Below, one piece after another: positions 63,601 through 64,000 of a DNA stretch of 64,000 nt. The notes beneath the pieces are model-generated. The model was not told the DNA's origin. It ran no database searches and saw only the letters and a list, made by a program, of their open reading frames with translations. Every line of letters begins with the position of its first letter. The stretch's first letter is position 1. The position numbers and the translations under genes were made by a program. The stretch is from Liolophura sinensis (lineage: Eukaryota; Mollusca; Polyplacophora; Chitonida; Chitonidae), in NCBI RefSeq assembly GCF_032854445.1, contig NW_027018044.1, positions 41,448 to 105,447 of the forward strand. The letters run 5' to 3'.

Positions 63601-64000
63601 CAGGTCTTCTGGGATACCAAAGGGCACATAACTTATAGTCAAAAGTTGAATATAGTAATGACCAAGTCGCGATTGTACAGAGTACAGTGTAGCCGATTTC
63701 AATTAACAAAAAGACCAGGCAAAAATGCAAAAGTGGAAAAACTGTTCCAGTGCTACTAGTAAGAGCCTAATCCGACGTATTTTGTGACGAGAAATCGAAT
63801 GGTGCAAACCGCGTTGCTCTCCGACCAATACTTTTGGCTGTAGTGACAATTGAATGATAATTTATGTCATAATCACGTGCCCAGCAACGGCTCTTACTCC
63901 ATGGAAACCAGGGAAATTTGCAATTTTTCAACAGCTGCCGATGCCTGGCTCCATTCCGCATCTTTTGGCACCTTATAAATGTGGGTCAGTGTTTAGTTGT
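57619..64000 (+). repeat. Terminal segment of related monomers (M106-M117, last one partial)
   Basis: Most monomers here carry AAGTGGGTTAGTG in place of GGGTCAGTG, GCTGCTGGTAAGAGG and, in several, CCGCGCTGCTC. They alternate irregularly with a second class having AAATGTGGGTCAGTGTTTAG and TTTATGTAC. M108 and others keep GATAATTTATG. M117 begins at 63655 and is cut at 64000 after 346 bp. The array continues beyond the window. Confidence 0.75.
60139..62280. other. Indel-rich patch 3
   Basis: Single-base indels cluster again: GTGGGGTCAG, GGCAAATTGC, TAGCCAAAG, CGTATTTGTG, CAATTTTCAAC, ACCAGGATATT, CTGGCCAATTCC, TTTTTCCTACAC, CAATTACAAAAAG, GCAAATAGTGG, AAGAGCTAATCC, GCAAAACCGC and GGAAAACCAGGAAA. 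A few isolated indels continue after it (about 62827 and 63664). Same interpretation as the other two patches. Confidence 0.82.

Larger units (their letters stand above)
1..64000. repeat. Complex satellite DNA array, 549-bp monomer, 117 tandem copies
   Basis: The same roughly 549-bp sequence recurs head to tail through the entire window with few differences between copies. The phase marker GTAATGACCA (or a one-base variant) starts at 1, 550, 1099, 1648, 2197, 2746, 3295, 3844, 4393, 4942, 5491, 6039, 6594, 7145, 7692, 8241, 8791, 9340 and so on. Later anchors are M28 14806, M41 21935, M47 25230, M53 28524, M59 31817, M65 35110, M69 37305, M79 42794, M91 49382, M103 55972 and M117 63655. All copies have the same orientation. 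The phase is arbitrary because both window edges lie inside the array. No unique flanking DNA is visible, so the true array is longer. Large tandem arrays of this kind are typical of eukaryotic heterochromatin; that placement is inference. I do not recognise the satellite family. Confidence 0.98.

Noticed and set aside
1-64000. CRISPR array or bacterial repeat cassette
   Set aside because: The repeat is 549 bp with no alternating unique spacers, and there are no cas genes. The whole unit repeats.
1-64000. Tandem array of a transposable element or integrated virus
   Set aside because: No terminal repeats, target-site duplications, reverse transcriptase, transposase or other recognisable protein is encoded in the 549-bp unit. 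Origin from a mobile element cannot be excluded, but nothing in the sequence supports it.

Overview
The whole window is one uninterrupted array of a complex satellite DNA. A monomer of 549 bp, about 43% GC (hand count over one monomer), repeats head to tail from base 1 to base 64000. Using GTAATGACCA as an arbitrary phase marker I count 117 monomer starts: 116 complete copies (M1 to M116) and a partial M117 cut by the window end. Nothing interrupts the array: no unique sequence, recognisable transposable element, rRNA or tRNA gene, CRISPR array, or convincing protein-coding gene. Length, head-to-tail order and multi-level repeat structure point to a eukaryotic heterochromatic (centromeric, pericentromeric or subtelomeric) satellite. 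I do not recognise the monomer and cannot name the organism.

Above the monomer level there is clear higher-order repeat (HOR) structure. From 1 to 8240 a seven-monomer HOR (a1 to a7, 3843 bp) appears twice; the second copy carries one extra monomer. From 8241 to 14805 is a mosaic of the same a-type monomers. From 14806 to 18099 is a six-monomer block copied at 21935 to 25229, a 13-monomer shift. From 25230 to 35109 three consecutive six-monomer units (3294, 3293, 3293 bp) form a young HOR that has absorbed a5- and a6-like monomers of the older 7-mer. From 35110 to 39499 earlier segments recur. From 39500 to about 46087 a-type monomers give way to pairs recurring every 1647 bp. From about 46 kb to the end, short periodicities dominate (549, 1098, 1647 bp and one 11-monomer shift). 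This is the pattern expected of repeated unequal exchange and gene conversion, and some exchange points can be placed within a few bases.

Within each monomer two conserved structured segments stand out. One is a dyad-rich stretch (positions about 189 to 224 of M1) that contains CACGTG and, in one monomer class, a perfect 16-bp palindrome. The other is a three-arm inverted repeat (476 to 510 of M1) in which a central AGCCCA can pair with an identical TGGGCT arm on either side. Three patches of about 2 kb (roughly 5580-7430, 49210-51530, 60140-62280) carry many single-base indels in an otherwise almost indel-free array and look like unpolished long-read consensus, not biology.
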